Source of the DNA: Dyella nitratireducens
GTDB taxonomy: Bacteria; Pseudomonadota; Gammaproteobacteria; Xanthomonadales; Rhodanobacteraceae
DNA: 64,000 nt
Direction of reading: 5' to 3'
NCBI RefSeq assembly: GCF_014642835.1
Contig: NZ_BMJA01000001.1
Span: 2,266,943-2,330,942 of the forward strand
Below the pieces are notes generated by a model that saw only the letters and a list, made by a program, of their open reading frames with translations, had not been told where the DNA came from and ran no database searches. A program made the position numbers and the translations under genes. Positions within the stretch are counted from its first letter, which is position 1. Every line of letters starts with the position of its first letter. Shown here in pieces: positions 37,801 through 46,337 of this stretch.

Positions 37801-38029
37801 TCCCGTCTGCATGACCGCCTTGGCCATGATCATCGGCATGGCGCCGATGGCGTTGGGCCTGGGCGAGGGCGGTGAACAGAACGCACCGCTTGGTCGCGCG
37901 GTGATCGGCGGCCTGATTTTCGCCACCGGCGCCACCCTACTGTTCGTGCCCGTGGTGTTCAGCATCATTCATGGACGCCAAGCGTCCAAGGCCATTCGTG
38001 CTTCTGGAGAACCTGGTTATGTCGTCTGA
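34838..38029 (+). CDS. RND-family efflux permease
   Basis: Inner-membrane proton-driven pump of 1063 residues with 12 helices and two large periplasmic loops. Marks are RPYTFVVLALLILIVGP at the N-terminus, the helix-4 acidic pair in GILVDDATVTIENI, and the C-terminal GVATANSILVVSFCRERL. GGAG precedes the ATG. The stop overlaps the adaptor start by 11 nt, and an outer-membrane factor follows, so it works as a tripartite exporter. Substrate not readable from sequence; heavy-metal (CusA) hallmarks were not seen. Confidence 0.93.
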   Translation: MLRIVRLALERPYTFVVLALLILIVGPLAALRTPTDIFPDIKIPVIAVVWTYTGLPPDQMAGRIASPFERVLTTTVNDVEHIEAKSIAGYGIIKIFFQPSVNIATANAQVTAVAQTMLKQLPPGITPPLILNYNASTVPILQLALSGKGLSEQNLGDLGLNILRPQLVSVAGAAIPYPYGGKTRQVQIDVDSAALQARGLSAQDVANALAAQNLIIPVGTQKIGTFEYTLNLNNSPSDINELGNLPIKQVNGTTIYIRDVAHVRDGAPPQTNIVHVDGNRSVLLTILKNGSASTLAIVSGIKQRLADSKGILPDNLKVTPIGDQSLFVRAAITGVAREGVIAAALTSLMILLFLGSWRSTVIIAVSIPLAILGAIALLSAFGETLNIMTLGGLALAVGILVDDATVTIENINWHLEHGKDVETSIIDGAKQIVTPAFVSLLCICIVFVPMFFLDGVARFLFVPMAEAVIFAMVCSFILSRTLVPTMAKFLLKPHTPHVDEQGKHAAPSRNPLVRFQRAFEARFERIRATYHGMLDLALAHRRPFVLGFLAFVLVSFLLVPFLGRNFFPDVDGGQILMHVRAQVGTRVEETANLFNKIEGTVRAVIPPKDLGTVVDNMGLSSSGINTTYNNTGLIGEQDGDIQIALNEGHRPTAEYVRKLRELLPRQYPSATFSFPPADIVSQILNFGSPAPIDLQIRGPNLAANFTYANNLLGQIKRVPGVVDARIQESQANPAFDVNVDRTQAQLLGITERDVTNSLVVNLAGSSQVAPTFWLNPVNGVSYPIVMQTPQYALDSLAQLRNLPVNGSNGQEQVLGGLVTLKRNDTNAVVDQYDIQSVVQIYAATQDRDLGAVAADVQKLIDNTASQQPKGSHVVLLGQVQTMNSAFSGLLFGLLGAVVLIYLLIVVNFQSWSDPFVIITALPAALAGIVWILFATHTPLSVPALTGAIMCMGVATANSILVVSFCRERLAEHGDATLAALEAGFTRFRPVCMTALAMIIGMAPMALGLGEGGEQNAPLGRAVIGGLIFATGATLLFVPVVFSIIHGRQASKAIRASGEPGYVV

Positions 38030-39230
38030 AGCAACCCTTCATCCTTCGCAGAAGCTATCCAAGCGTGGCTTGCACCTCGCCGGCGTCGTGATCGCCACCA
38101 TCCTGGTTGCCATCGTGGTGATCGGCCTGATTACACGCGCGACGCAGGCGAACAGCTTGAAGAGCTGGACGCAGGAACAAGCCGTGCCGACCGTCAGCGT
38201 GGTGATGCCGGAACTCGGTAAAACCGGTCCGGTGCTGGATCTGCCCGGCCAGCTGCAGGCTTATACGCGTGCACCGATCTACGCGCAGGTAAGCGGTTAT
38301 CTGAAAGGGTGGAAGACCGACATCGGTGCACCAGTGAAAGCCGGCGAATTGCTCGGTGAAATTTCCACGCCAGAACTCGATCAACAGCTGCAGCAGGCAC
38401 GCGCGGATCTCGCCAGCACCAAGGCGAATGCCGATTTGGCTGCGGTAACGGCGAAGCGCTGGCAAGCCATGCTGAGCAGCGATTCAGTGGCGCAGCAAGA
38501 TGTCGATCAACGCACCGCCGACTACACCGCCAAGCTGGCGCTGATGAAGGCGGCGCAGGCCAACGTGGATCGGCTGGAGGCGGCCAAGGCGTTTGCACGC
38601 ATCGTTGCGCCGTTCGATGGCGTGGTGACGGCGCGCGATACCGACGTCGGCGCGCTGATCAATGCGGGCGGCGGCACCGGCCCTGAACTGTTCGTGGTGT
38701 CGGATATCCACAAGCTGCGTGTATACGTGCAGGTGCCGCAGCGCTACGGGCCGTCCGTTCGTCCTGGCAGCAACGCCGTGCTCATGGTGCCCGAATATCC
38801 GGGTCGCGAGTTCCATGCGCAGGTGGTCGCTACATCCAATGCGGTCAATACCACCTCCGGCACGACGCTGGTGCAGTTGCAGGTCGACAATGCCGACAAT
38901 CAACTCATGCCCGGAGCTTTCGCCCATGTGCGCTTCCACCTGCCGGTCGATACCACTGCGTTGCGCGTACCCGCCAGCTCGCTGATTTTCGACAACGGCG
39001 GTTTGCGCGTGGCGACGGTCGGCACCGGTGACAAGGTTGCCTTCAAGCAGGTGAGCATCCTGTTCGACTACGGCAAGACGGTGGAAATCGGCAGTGGTCT
39101 CAGTACCGATGACCGCGTCATCGACAGCCCACCCGATGGCATCAAGGACGGCGATGTCGTGAAGCTGGCCACGGATGACATGAAGCTTGCCACCGAAGAC
39201 ACAACGGCCAAGCCGCATGAAAAAGCTTGA
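38019..39230 (+). CDS. RND periplasmic adaptor (membrane fusion protein)
   Basis: A 403-residue MFP: one N-terminal helix (GVVIATILVAIVVIGLI), lipoyl half LQAYTRAPIYAQVSGYLKGW, a coiled-coil hairpin rich in Ala/Lys/Gln (QARADLASTKANADL), then FARIVAPFDGVVTARDTDVG and barrel domains. ATG 38019 has GGAG upstream and overlaps the permease stop. It overlaps the downstream outer-membrane factor by 14 nt, so all three are coupled. Confidence 0.92.
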   Translation: MSSEATLHPSQKLSKRGLHLAGVVIATILVAIVVIGLITRATQANSLKSWTQEQAVPTVSVVMPELGKTGPVLDLPGQLQAYTRAPIYAQVSGYLKGWKTDIGAPVKAGELLGEISTPELDQQLQQARADLASTKANADLAAVTAKRWQAMLSSDSVAQQDVDQRTADYTAKLALMKAAQANVDRLEAAKAFARIVAPFDGVVTARDTDVGALINAGGGTGPELFVVSDIHKLRVYVQVPQRYGPSVRPGSNAVLMVPEYPGREFHAQVVATSNAVNTTSGTTLVQLQVDNADNQLMPGAFAHVRFHLPVDTTALRVPASSLIFDNGGLRVATVGTGDKVAFKQVSILFDYGKTVEIGSGLSTDDRVIDSPPDGIKDGDVVKLATDDMKLATEDTTAKPHEKA

Positions 39231-40644
39231 GTCTTTTCTTTCCGTGATGGTCGCTGTCGCGCTTGGCGGTTGCTCGCTGGCGCCGGCCTATCAGCCACCG
39301 GCCACGCCGCAAGCACAGGCTTATCGTGATGTTGGCCCGTGGGTGAATGCACAGCCTGCCGACCAGCTGTCGCGCCAGAGCTGGTGGCGGCTGTACAGCG
39401 ATGCCGAACTGGATACGTTGCAAACCAAACTGCTGGCGAGCAATGCCGATCTGGCTGCCGCCTTGGCGCACTACCAGCAAGCGCAAGCCTATGCGATGCA
39501 GGCGCGCTCTGAGTTGTTTCCGCAGATCGGCGCCGGTGCCACCGGCGTACGCCAGCGCGAGTCCGATCATGCACCGCCACTGCGCAACGCTTCCGCACCA
39601 GCCGATTACAACAGCTACACCGTCGGCGCGCAGGCCAGTTACGAAGTCGACCTGTGGGGCCGCGTGCGCAACACGGTCGAAGCAGGGCGCGACAATGCGC
39701 TGGCCGCGCAAGCCGATCTCGCTTCCGCGCAACTGAGTTTGCAGGCCGAGCTTGCCGACAGTTACATGCAGTTGCGCGGCCTGGACCAACAGATCGAGCT
39801 GTTGCAGCAGACCATCCAGGCGTACGAGAAAGCGCTGAAGCTCACACAGACCCTGCACGGTGGCGGCATCGTGTCCGGCCTCGACGTATCGCGTGCACAG
39901 ACACAGCTTTCCGATACGCGTTCGCAGTGGTCGCAGACGCTCGCACAACGTGCCCTGATGCAGGACACGATCGCCGTGCTGGTCGGCGAGAACGCCGCCA
40001 ACTTCAGCCTGCCGGCCATCACCGAACCGGTTCCGGTGCCCGTGGTGCCGCTCGATGTGCCTTCCACGTTGTTGCAACGCCGTCCCGACGTGGCTGCTGC
40101 AGAACGCCGCGTAGCCGCCGCCAATGCCGGTATCGGCGTTGCACGCGCCGCGTGGTTCCCGTCACTCACGCTCAATGCGCAAGGCGGCTATCAGAGTACT
40201 GGCTGGGCCAACCTGCTCACGGCAGGTAATCGCATCTGGGCACTGGGACCAACGCTTGCCCTGGATCTGTTCGACGGCGGTTACCGCAAAGCCACCATCC
40301 AGGCTGCCAAGGCGAAGACCGATGAAGCCGGCGCCACCTACCGCGGCGTCGTGCTGACGGCCTTCCAGCAAGTGCAGGACAACCTCGCGCTACTCGATCA
40401 CCTCGGCACCGCCAGCGCCAATCAGAAAGATGCTGCCGACGCCGCCCAGCATGCGCTGGACCTGTCGATGAGCCAGTACAAGCATGGTGCGGTTAGTTAC
40501 CTCGATGTAGTGCAGGCGCAGACGGTGGCGTTGCAAGAAAAACGCGGTTTGCTCGATCTGGACACACAGCGTTTGCGCGCCAGCGTGGAATTGATCCGTG
40601 CGCTGGGTGGCGGCTGGTCGGCTGAACAATTGGCGCAGAAGTAA
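39217..40644 (+). CDS. NodT-type outer-membrane efflux lipoprotein
   Basis: A 475-residue outer-membrane factor with lipoprotein signal ALGGCSLAPAY, then two OEP repeats (SWWRLYSDAELDTLQTKLLA; PDVAAAERRVAAANAGIGVA). ATG 39217 lies within the adaptor's 3' end. It completes the RND pump. A family-A repeat begins next to its stop codon. Confidence 0.92.
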   Translation: MKKLESFLSVMVAVALGGCSLAPAYQPPATPQAQAYRDVGPWVNAQPADQLSRQSWWRLYSDAELDTLQTKLLASNADLAAALAHYQQAQAYAMQARSELFPQIGAGATGVRQRESDHAPPLRNASAPADYNSYTVGAQASYEVDLWGRVRNTVEAGRDNALAAQADLASAQLSLQAELADSYMQLRGLDQQIELLQQTIQAYEKALKLTQTLHGGGIVSGLDVSRAQTQLSDTRSQWSQTLAQRALMQDTIAVLVGENAANFSLPAITEPVPVPVVPLDVPSTLLQRRPDVAAAERRVAAANAGIGVARAAWFPSLTLNAQGGYQSTGWANLLTAGNRIWALGPTLALDLFDGGYRKATIQAAKAKTDEAGATYRGVVLTAFQQVQDNLALLDHLGTASANQKDAADAAQHALDLSMSQYKHGAVSYLDVVQAQTVALQEKRGLLDLDTQRLRASVELIRALGGGWSAEQLAQK

Positions 40645-40721
40645 CGTAGGTTGGGGTGCAAACCCCAACATGGCCATGCTTGTGGCCGCACCCAATGTTG
40701 GGGTTTGCACCCCAACCTACG
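40645..40721. repeat. Family A palindromic repeat, copy 6
   Basis: Canonical arms with loop GGCCATGCTTGTGGCCGC, itself able to pair (GGCCA/TGGCC). It follows the outer-membrane factor stop at once and precedes the second two-component pair. Confidence 0.92.
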
Positions 40722-40854
40722 AATTGTCATCCATACAAATTGTCATCAAATTGCCGCCGTAGGCACGCCAAACTCGACGATGCGCTACCCAAACAGGGTC
40801 GCCGGCACCGGTTCATCTTGCCGGTGCCGACCGCATTGCAACGGCGGAGGAACC

Positions 40855-41532
40855 ATGCGGATCCTGGTGGTGGAGGACGATCTCGAAACGGCCGCCTATC
40901 TGAAAACCAGCCTCTCCGGCACGGTTGAAGCCGTCGATTGCGCGCACGATGGCTCTGCCGGTTGGCGGCTGGCGCATACCGGCGATTACGATCTCCTGGT
41001 GGTCGACCGCATGCTGCCGCACATCGACGGCGTCTCGCTGGTGCGTCATTTGCGTGCGGAAGGCAAGCACATGCCGGTGCTGATGCTTTCGGCCTTGGGC
41101 GAGTGCGATTCGCGCGTGGAAGGGCTGGAGGCGGGCGCGGATGATTACCTGGGCAAACCTTTTGCGCTCAGTGAGCTGAAGGCGCGCATCGGCGCGCTGG
41201 CGCGCCGGGTTCCGCCACTCGATACGCACACGCGACTGTGCGTGGCTGACCTGCAGCTGGATTTGCGTACGCGCGAGGTGTACCGCGCGCAGCAGCCGAT
41301 CGAATTGCAGCCGCGCGAATTTCGCCTGCTGGAATACCTGATGACGCAAGCCGGCAAAGTGGTGACGCGTTCCATGCTGCTTGAGCATGTGTGGGAATTT
41401 CATTTCGATCCGCAAACCAGCGTGGTCGAAACCCATATCAGCCGCCTGCGCGCGAAGATCGATCGCGGCTATGCCGTGCCGCTGCTGCATACCATTCGCG
41501 GCACTGGATATTGCCTGCGTGCGCCCGACTAG
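40855..41532 (+). CDS. OmpR/PhoB-family response regulator
   Basis: A 225-residue regulator with receiver motifs VEDD, LLVVDRMLPHIDG (Asp about 51), LMLSALGE and YLGKPFAL, and a winged-helix DNA-binding domain with LQPREFRLLEYLMTQAGKVV and VETHISRLRAKID. GGAGG lies before the ATG at 40855. It overlaps the kinase start by 14 nt. It aligns by eye along its length with the regulator at 26783-27466. Confidence 0.92.
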   Translation: MRILVVEDDLETAAYLKTSLSGTVEAVDCAHDGSAGWRLAHTGDYDLLVVDRMLPHIDGVSLVRHLRAEGKHMPVLMLSALGECDSRVEGLEAGADDYLGKPFALSELKARIGALARRVPPLDTHTRLCVADLQLDLRTREVYRAQQPIELQPREFRLLEYLMTQAGKVVTRSMLLEHVWEFHFDPQTSVVETHISRLRAKIDRGYAVPLLHTIRGTGYCLRAPD

Positions 41533-42868
41533 CTTCATCCGTACGGCGACTTTTCGCATGGCTGTGCTGCAAGCCATGCTGTTCGCGTGTGTCGTCGCCG
41601 GCCTGTTTGGCCTGGTATGGCGTGAAATCCATACGTATGTAGCCGATCAATTACGCATCGCCGTGCAAATGGAAACCGCGAGCCTGCGCGAAGCGGCGCG
41701 CGACGGCATGCTCGAGCCGCAGATCCGGCAGCGTTTGTCGGTCAAGCAGGAAGGTGCTGATTATTACTTGCTGAGTGACGAACACGGACAGCGCGTGGCT
41801 GGCAATCTGCTGTTTCATCCCACCACCGCCGGCTGGCAACGCGTACCGATTCACGACACGATCGGCATTCACGCGCATCACGCCTCACAGGTGGACTTGT
41901 TGGTAACGCCATTGGACGGCGGACGCTGGCTGACGGTAGGGCGGGACAACCGCGACATCGGCGAGCTCGACGAAAATCTCGGGCGCTACTTCTTCGTGAG
42001 CGTCGGTGCGGCGATGTTGTTCGCCCTGTTTTCAGGCGGTATTGCCGGACACGTGTTCGTGAAATCCGTCGACAACCTGAGCGCGCGTGCCGAACGCATC
42101 GTCGCCGGCGAGGAAGCCGGTCCCTTGCGCCTGAAGCGGGGCAGTGAGGAATTTGTTCAGCTGGCTGGACGGCTCAACCGCATCCTCGAGCGCATGCACA
42201 CGCTGATGGAAAACATGCGGCAAGTGTCTAACGACATCGCGCACGATCTGCGCACACCGCTTACCCGTTTGCGCCAGCGCCTGGAATCGGCATGCGATGA
42301 GCAGCGCGAACCGGCGCAGCAACGCCAGGCCATCGAAGGTTGCATCGCGGAAGTCGACCATGTGCTGGCCACCTTCGGCGCGCTGTTGCGCATTTCACGG
42401 ATCCAGGCACGGGAACGCAAGGCAGGTTTCTCCGCCATGGATCTGTCAGAGCTATTCGTATCGATGGCCGAGGTCTACCGGCCGGTGGCCGAAGATGCCG
42501 GACGCAGTGTCGATGCCAAGATACAACCGGGGCTTGCCTTCAAGGGTGATCGCGCACTGCTTACGCAAATGCTCGCCAACCTGATCGAAAACGCAATTCA
42601 TCACACGCCGACGGGAACACGCATCACGGTTTCGCTGATGCAGACCATGCAGGGCGTTGTCGGCTGCATCGAAGACACCGGTCCCGGCATTCCATCGGGA
42701 GACCGTAAGCGCGTGTTCAACCGCTTCGTGCGCCTGGACAGCAGTCGCACGTCACCCGGGAGCGGCCTTGGCTTGGCATTGGTGGCAGCTATTGCCGAAT
42801 TGCACCGCATACCGCTGACCCTGTTGGATCGTCAGCCGGGATTGGCAGTCGAAATACGCTTCACATAG
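41519..42868 (+). CDS. Sensor histidine kinase
   Basis: A 449-residue membrane kinase: helix 1 (FRMAVLQAMLFACVVAGLFG), a periplasmic domain, helix 2 (YFFVSVGAAMLFALFSGGIA), HAMP, phospho-acceptor His in NDIAHDLRTPLTRLRQRLE, and ATPase boxes NLIENAIHHTPTG, DTGPGIP and GSGLGLALV. The GTG at 41519 overlaps the regulator gene and matches the N-terminus of its paralogue at 25413-26783. Its TAG stop codon is formed by the first three bases of a family-A repeat, so the repeat arrived at, or created, the end of the gene. Confidence 0.88.
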   Translation: MRPTSFIRTATFRMAVLQAMLFACVVAGLFGLVWREIHTYVADQLRIAVQMETASLREAARDGMLEPQIRQRLSVKQEGADYYLLSDEHGQRVAGNLLFHPTTAGWQRVPIHDTIGIHAHHASQVDLLVTPLDGGRWLTVGRDNRDIGELDENLGRYFFVSVGAAMLFALFSGGIAGHVFVKSVDNLSARAERIVAGEEAGPLRLKRGSEEFVQLAGRLNRILERMHTLMENMRQVSNDIAHDLRTPLTRLRQRLESACDEQREPAQQRQAIEGCIAEVDHVLATFGALLRISRIQARERKAGFSAMDLSELFVSMAEVYRPVAEDAGRSVDAKIQPGLAFKGDRALLTQMLANLIENAIHHTPTGTRITVSLMQTMQGVVGCIEDTGPGIPSGDRKRVFNRFVRLDSSRTSPGSGLGLALVAAIAELHRIPLTLLDRQPGLAVEIRFT

Positions 42869-42938
42869 GTTGGGGTGCAAACCCCAACGTTGCCATGCTC
42901 GCGCTAGCGCCATGTTGGGGCTTGCACCCCAACCTACG
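42866..42938. repeat. Family A palindromic repeat, copy 7 (overlaps a stop codon)
   Basis: Arms TAGGTTGGGGTGCAAACCCC and GGGGCTTGCACCCCAACCTA, with one G:C change in the right arm. The first bases TAG are the stop codon of the histidine kinase. Lies between the kinase and the second TonB receptor. Confidence 0.9.
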
Positions 42939-43073
42939 TGAAGCTCAGCCGGAAGCTTACGAATCCGTATAGTGACTGCATTCTCGCTGTCATCGCGCCC
43001 GCCTACGTTGATGACTTCCGTGGTTAGTCCGGGTGAGGACTGCCCACGTGCCGTCAGCAGCGAGGAAAAAGTG

Positions 43074-45965
43074 ATGTCTCTTGCACGTGCTTGCCGTAAG
43101 GCTCTGGGCTTGATGGTGTTGGCGCTGCCCACCGTGGTGCTGGCGGCGCCCAGCGGCGTCAATGGTCACGTCGAGGCGGCCAATACCCATGCACCTGTCG
43201 CGGGTGCCCACATTGAACTGCGCGAAGCTCAGCGCACCGCCACCACCGACCGCAACGGCAATTTCAGCCTAGCCAATGTGGCGCCGGGTGTTTACACCTT
43301 GGTGATCAGCGTGCCGGGGCAGGGTGAGCTGGAACGGCAAGTCACCGTGCAGGAGCGCAAGCCGGCGGTCGAGAATTTTGTGGTCGGCAACGCCGTGACA
43401 TCGCTCGGTCAGGTGAGTGTGTTTGCTGCGGCTACGCCCGACGAACAGGCGCGCGCGCAACAGCAGCAAGCGCCAAACATGATCTTCGTGCAGCCGCAGG
43501 CCGCCATCGAGCGTTTGCCGGACGTGAACGCGGGTGAAGCCGTACGCCGCTTGCCCGGTGTTTCGCTGGAAACCGACACCGGTGAAGGCCGCTTCGTCAA
43601 CATCCGCGGCCTGGACGCCGACCTCAACAGCACCACCTTCGACGGCGTGCGCATGATGCCTACGAACGTCGCCACGCCATCAGGTGGTGGCCGTGCCGTG
43701 GCGTTCGATTCCATTCCCGCGGGTCTGGTTGGTTCGCTGACTGTGACCAATACCAATATGCCTGACCAGGACGCCGAGGCGCTTGGCGGCACCATCGAAA
43801 TCACCTCCAAGCAGATGCCCAAGGACAAGGACCAGTTCATCGACCTGCAACTGGGCACCGGCCTTGAGAATCTGCGCGATACACCGATCCACAATTACGA
43901 AATGACCGGCGGCCTGCGCTTCGGCCCCAGCGCCAACTACAAGCCGTTCACGGTCATCGGTACGGTGAACTATTACCAGGATCATCGTGCCATCGACGAT
44001 GTCGAAGCAGGCTATGTCGATCAGCAGGGCGCAGGGGTGCCGGACAAGGCGTTTTCAGCGCTGGACCAGCGTTACTACAACTATCAGCGCTCGCGCCTGG
44101 GCTATGGCGTGGAATTCGACTTCCAACCGGATGAAGACAACAAGTGGTTCGCGCGTTACTTCGATGCCGGCTATACCGAGCGCAAGAGCCGCGACAATCT
44201 GATTTTCAATTTTGCCGGCGCACCGGTGGTCGATCCCAACAATCCGAATGGCCTGATCGACGATGCCGCCTATCAACGCGGCAATGAGCACGAAAAGGAA
44301 ACCATTGATTCGCGCGTCGCCATGATCGGCGGCCAGAACGATTTCCACAGCTGGCGCACGGATTATCACGTGGCGATGTCGATCGGCTCGTACAACAAGC
44401 CGTACGACTACAACTCAACCTTCGTCAGCGGCAGCCCGAACCCCGGCAATCCCGATGGCTCCGGCCAGGCGATCATCGCGTACGACAACATCACGCGGCC
44501 TAATTACCCGAGCTACAGCATCCTGCAGGGACAGAACCCGGCCAACCCGAGCGGCTACACCCTGAGCGACTTCAGCAACGGCAGCGAACACGATCACGAC
44601 CAGGAATACAACCTTGGTGACAACGTCACCGTGCCTACGCATTGGTTTTCGACCAGCACGGACGAATTCATCAAGTTCGGCGTGAATGCACGTGTGCGCA
44701 GCCGCCACAACGCGCAAGACAACTTCGACTACAACCCGCCGGCCTTGCCATTGTCCGATGCCATACAGGGCGGTCCGATCACCTACTACGACGGCCACTA
44801 CGACATCGGTCCGCTGATCAATCCGCAAACCATCATCAATCTGCTCACCAGCAACCCCGGCATTTTCACGGAAAATACGGCGAATGATTTTCTTGCCGAC
44901 CTGCAATCGCGGGGTCGCGACCGCGAGAACATCTTTGCCGGCTACGCCGAATACCAGTTCCAGCCGGTCGACAAGTTGAGCATTCTCGGCGGCGTGCGCT
45001 ACGAGGCGACGCGAGCGCGTTATGAAGGCATGAACGTCATCACCAACAATGGCAATCTGGTCAGCTACTCGCCGAACATCACCCAGCGCAATTACGGCAA
45101 TGTGTTTCCTTCGCTGCAGCTGAAATACAGCTTCCAGCCGGACCTGATCGGCCGCGTGGTGTATTCGAAGACCATCGCTCGCCCGGGTTTCCAGCAGGTG
45201 ACGCCCTCCACGCAGGTGGACGACGTCAACAATGTGGTGTCGCAGGGCAACCCGGCGCTCAAGCCCACCTACAGCGACAACATCGATGCCTCCTTCGAAT
45301 ACTACTTGCCCGAAGGTGGCCTGGCTTATGCGGGTTTCTTCGACAAGGAGCTGACCAATTACATCGTGCCGCTGGCGTCGGTCCAGACCATCAACAACCC
45401 GGTAGGCATCCTGGACGTATTCACGCCGGGCACATTGGTCACGTTCAGCAGCTATGAAAATATCTCTTCGGCATTCGCACGCGGTCTCCAGCTGGTCTAT
45501 GTCGACCGCTTCCGCGGGTTGCCCGGTGCGCTCAGCGGCCTTGGCGTGAATACCAACTTCACCTACGTCGATTCCCGTATTCAGATCCATCCCGGCTTGT
45601 ATTCGATGCTGCCGTCCACGTCGCGCGATACGGCCAACTTCTCGTTGACCTACGAGTATCAGGGCCTGCGTTTGGATCTTGGCGCTTATCACGAAAGCAA
45701 GAACATCTTTGCGCTGGGCGGGCCGCTGTACACCAACGCGGATGGCACGCCGTCGAGTGTTTATGCCGATCAGTATTCGTCAGCGCGCACGTCGCTGGAT
45801 TTCGGCGCCAGTTATGCCTTCAACGACACTCTGTCGGTGTACTTTGGCGCAAAGAACCTCACCAACACCAAGCTGCGGTTTACGGAAACTTCCAACGACA
45901 ACCGCCCGATTCAGCGCGAGTTCTACGATCAAACCTTTACGGCCGGTGTGCGCATCCACCTCTGA
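43074..45965 (+). CDS. TonB-dependent receptor with carboxypeptidase-regulatory-like N-domain
   Basis: A 963-residue receptor: signal peptide (LGLMVLALPTVVLAAP), a CarboxypepD_reg-like beta-sandwich (about 25-105, GHVEAANTHAPVAGAHIEL, TTDRNGNFSLANVAPGVY), then the Xanthomonas/Caulobacter-type plug (LPDVNAGEAVRRLPGVSLET, VNIRGLDADLNSTTFDGVR) and a barrel ending RPIQREFYDQTFTAGVRIHL. GAGGAAAAAGTG sits before ATG 43074. It is paralogous to the receptor at 27528-30182 and lies downstream of a response regulator/kinase pair that is paralogous to that receptor's partners. Confidence 0.92.
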   Translation: MSLARACRKALGLMVLALPTVVLAAPSGVNGHVEAANTHAPVAGAHIELREAQRTATTDRNGNFSLANVAPGVYTLVISVPGQGELERQVTVQERKPAVENFVVGNAVTSLGQVSVFAAATPDEQARAQQQQAPNMIFVQPQAAIERLPDVNAGEAVRRLPGVSLETDTGEGRFVNIRGLDADLNSTTFDGVRMMPTNVATPSGGGRAVAFDSIPAGLVGSLTVTNTNMPDQDAEALGGTIEITSKQMPKDKDQFIDLQLGTGLENLRDTPIHNYEMTGGLRFGPSANYKPFTVIGTVNYYQDHRAIDDVEAGYVDQQGAGVPDKAFSALDQRYYNYQRSRLGYGVEFDFQPDEDNKWFARYFDAGYTERKSRDNLIFNFAGAPVVDPNNPNGLIDDAAYQRGNEHEKETIDSRVAMIGGQNDFHSWRTDYHVAMSIGSYNKPYDYNSTFVSGSPNPGNPDGSGQAIIAYDNITRPNYPSYSILQGQNPANPSGYTLSDFSNGSEHDHDQEYNLGDNVTVPTHWFSTSTDEFIKFGVNARVRSRHNAQDNFDYNPPALPLSDAIQGGPITYYDGHYDIGPLINPQTIINLLTSNPGIFTENTANDFLADLQSRGRDRENIFAGYAEYQFQPVDKLSILGGVRYEATRARYEGMNVITNNGNLVSYSPNITQRNYGNVFPSLQLKYSFQPDLIGRVVYSKTIARPGFQQVTPSTQVDDVNNVVSQGNPALKPTYSDNIDASFEYYLPEGGLAYAGFFDKELTNYIVPLASVQTINNPVGILDVFTPGTLVTFSSYENISSAFARGLQLVYVDRFRGLPGALSGLGVNTNFTYVDSRIQIHPGLYSMLPSTSRDTANFSLTYEYQGLRLDLGAYHESKNIFALGGPLYTNADGTPSSVYADQYSSARTSLDFGASYAFNDTLSVYFGAKNLTNTKLRFTETSNDNRPIQREFYDQTFTAGVRIHL

Positions 45966-45978
45966 TGCGCACGCCGCG

Positions 45979-45999
45979 CAGGTTGGGTGCGAACCCTGA
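45979..45999. repeat. Family A half-element (relic)
   Basis: A single degraded left arm, CAGGTTGGGTGCGAACCCTG, with no right arm in the following 150 nt. Lies 14 nt after the TonB-receptor stop, the position other full copies occupy. Confidence 0.6.
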
Positions 46000-46154
46000 T
46001 ATCTCCACGGTTTTTTCCGTCCACCGCGGCACATTCCGCATTGGCCGAAATGAGAGTCGTAGGGGAAGCGTATTTTCATCGCGTGGCCGCCGGCACGCTG
46101 ATCTACGCGTGCCAAACCCATGCAACAATACGCGGATCCTCGCAGGAGTCCCGC

Positions 46155-46337
46155 ATGACCACCAAGCCCAACGCCGACACCAGCATCAACAAGGAAGGCG
46201 GCACGGATGCAGTCAACCCGCCGGGTGGCATGCATGGTCCGCATCACAGTGCCTTGGATATGGAAGAAATCGCCGCTCACGACGAAGCGCAGCACGAAGA
46301 CGCGCTGCGCAACTCTTCCTTGCGAGTGCCGCGTTAG
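46155..46337 (+). CDS. Small acidic hypothetical protein
   Basis: A 60-residue hydrophilic protein rich in Asp, Glu, His and Asn (GGMHGPHHSALDMEEIAAHD) with no membrane segment, likely disordered. CAGGAG lies 8 nt before the ATG, a good ribosome site. The stop overlaps the polysaccharide deacetylase stop from the opposite strand by 4 nt. I do not recognise a family. A histidine-rich patch could bind metal, but this is only a guess. Confidence 0.6.
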   Translation: MTTKPNADTSINKEGGTDAVNPPGGMHGPHHSALDMEEIAAHDEAQHEDALRNSSLRVPR

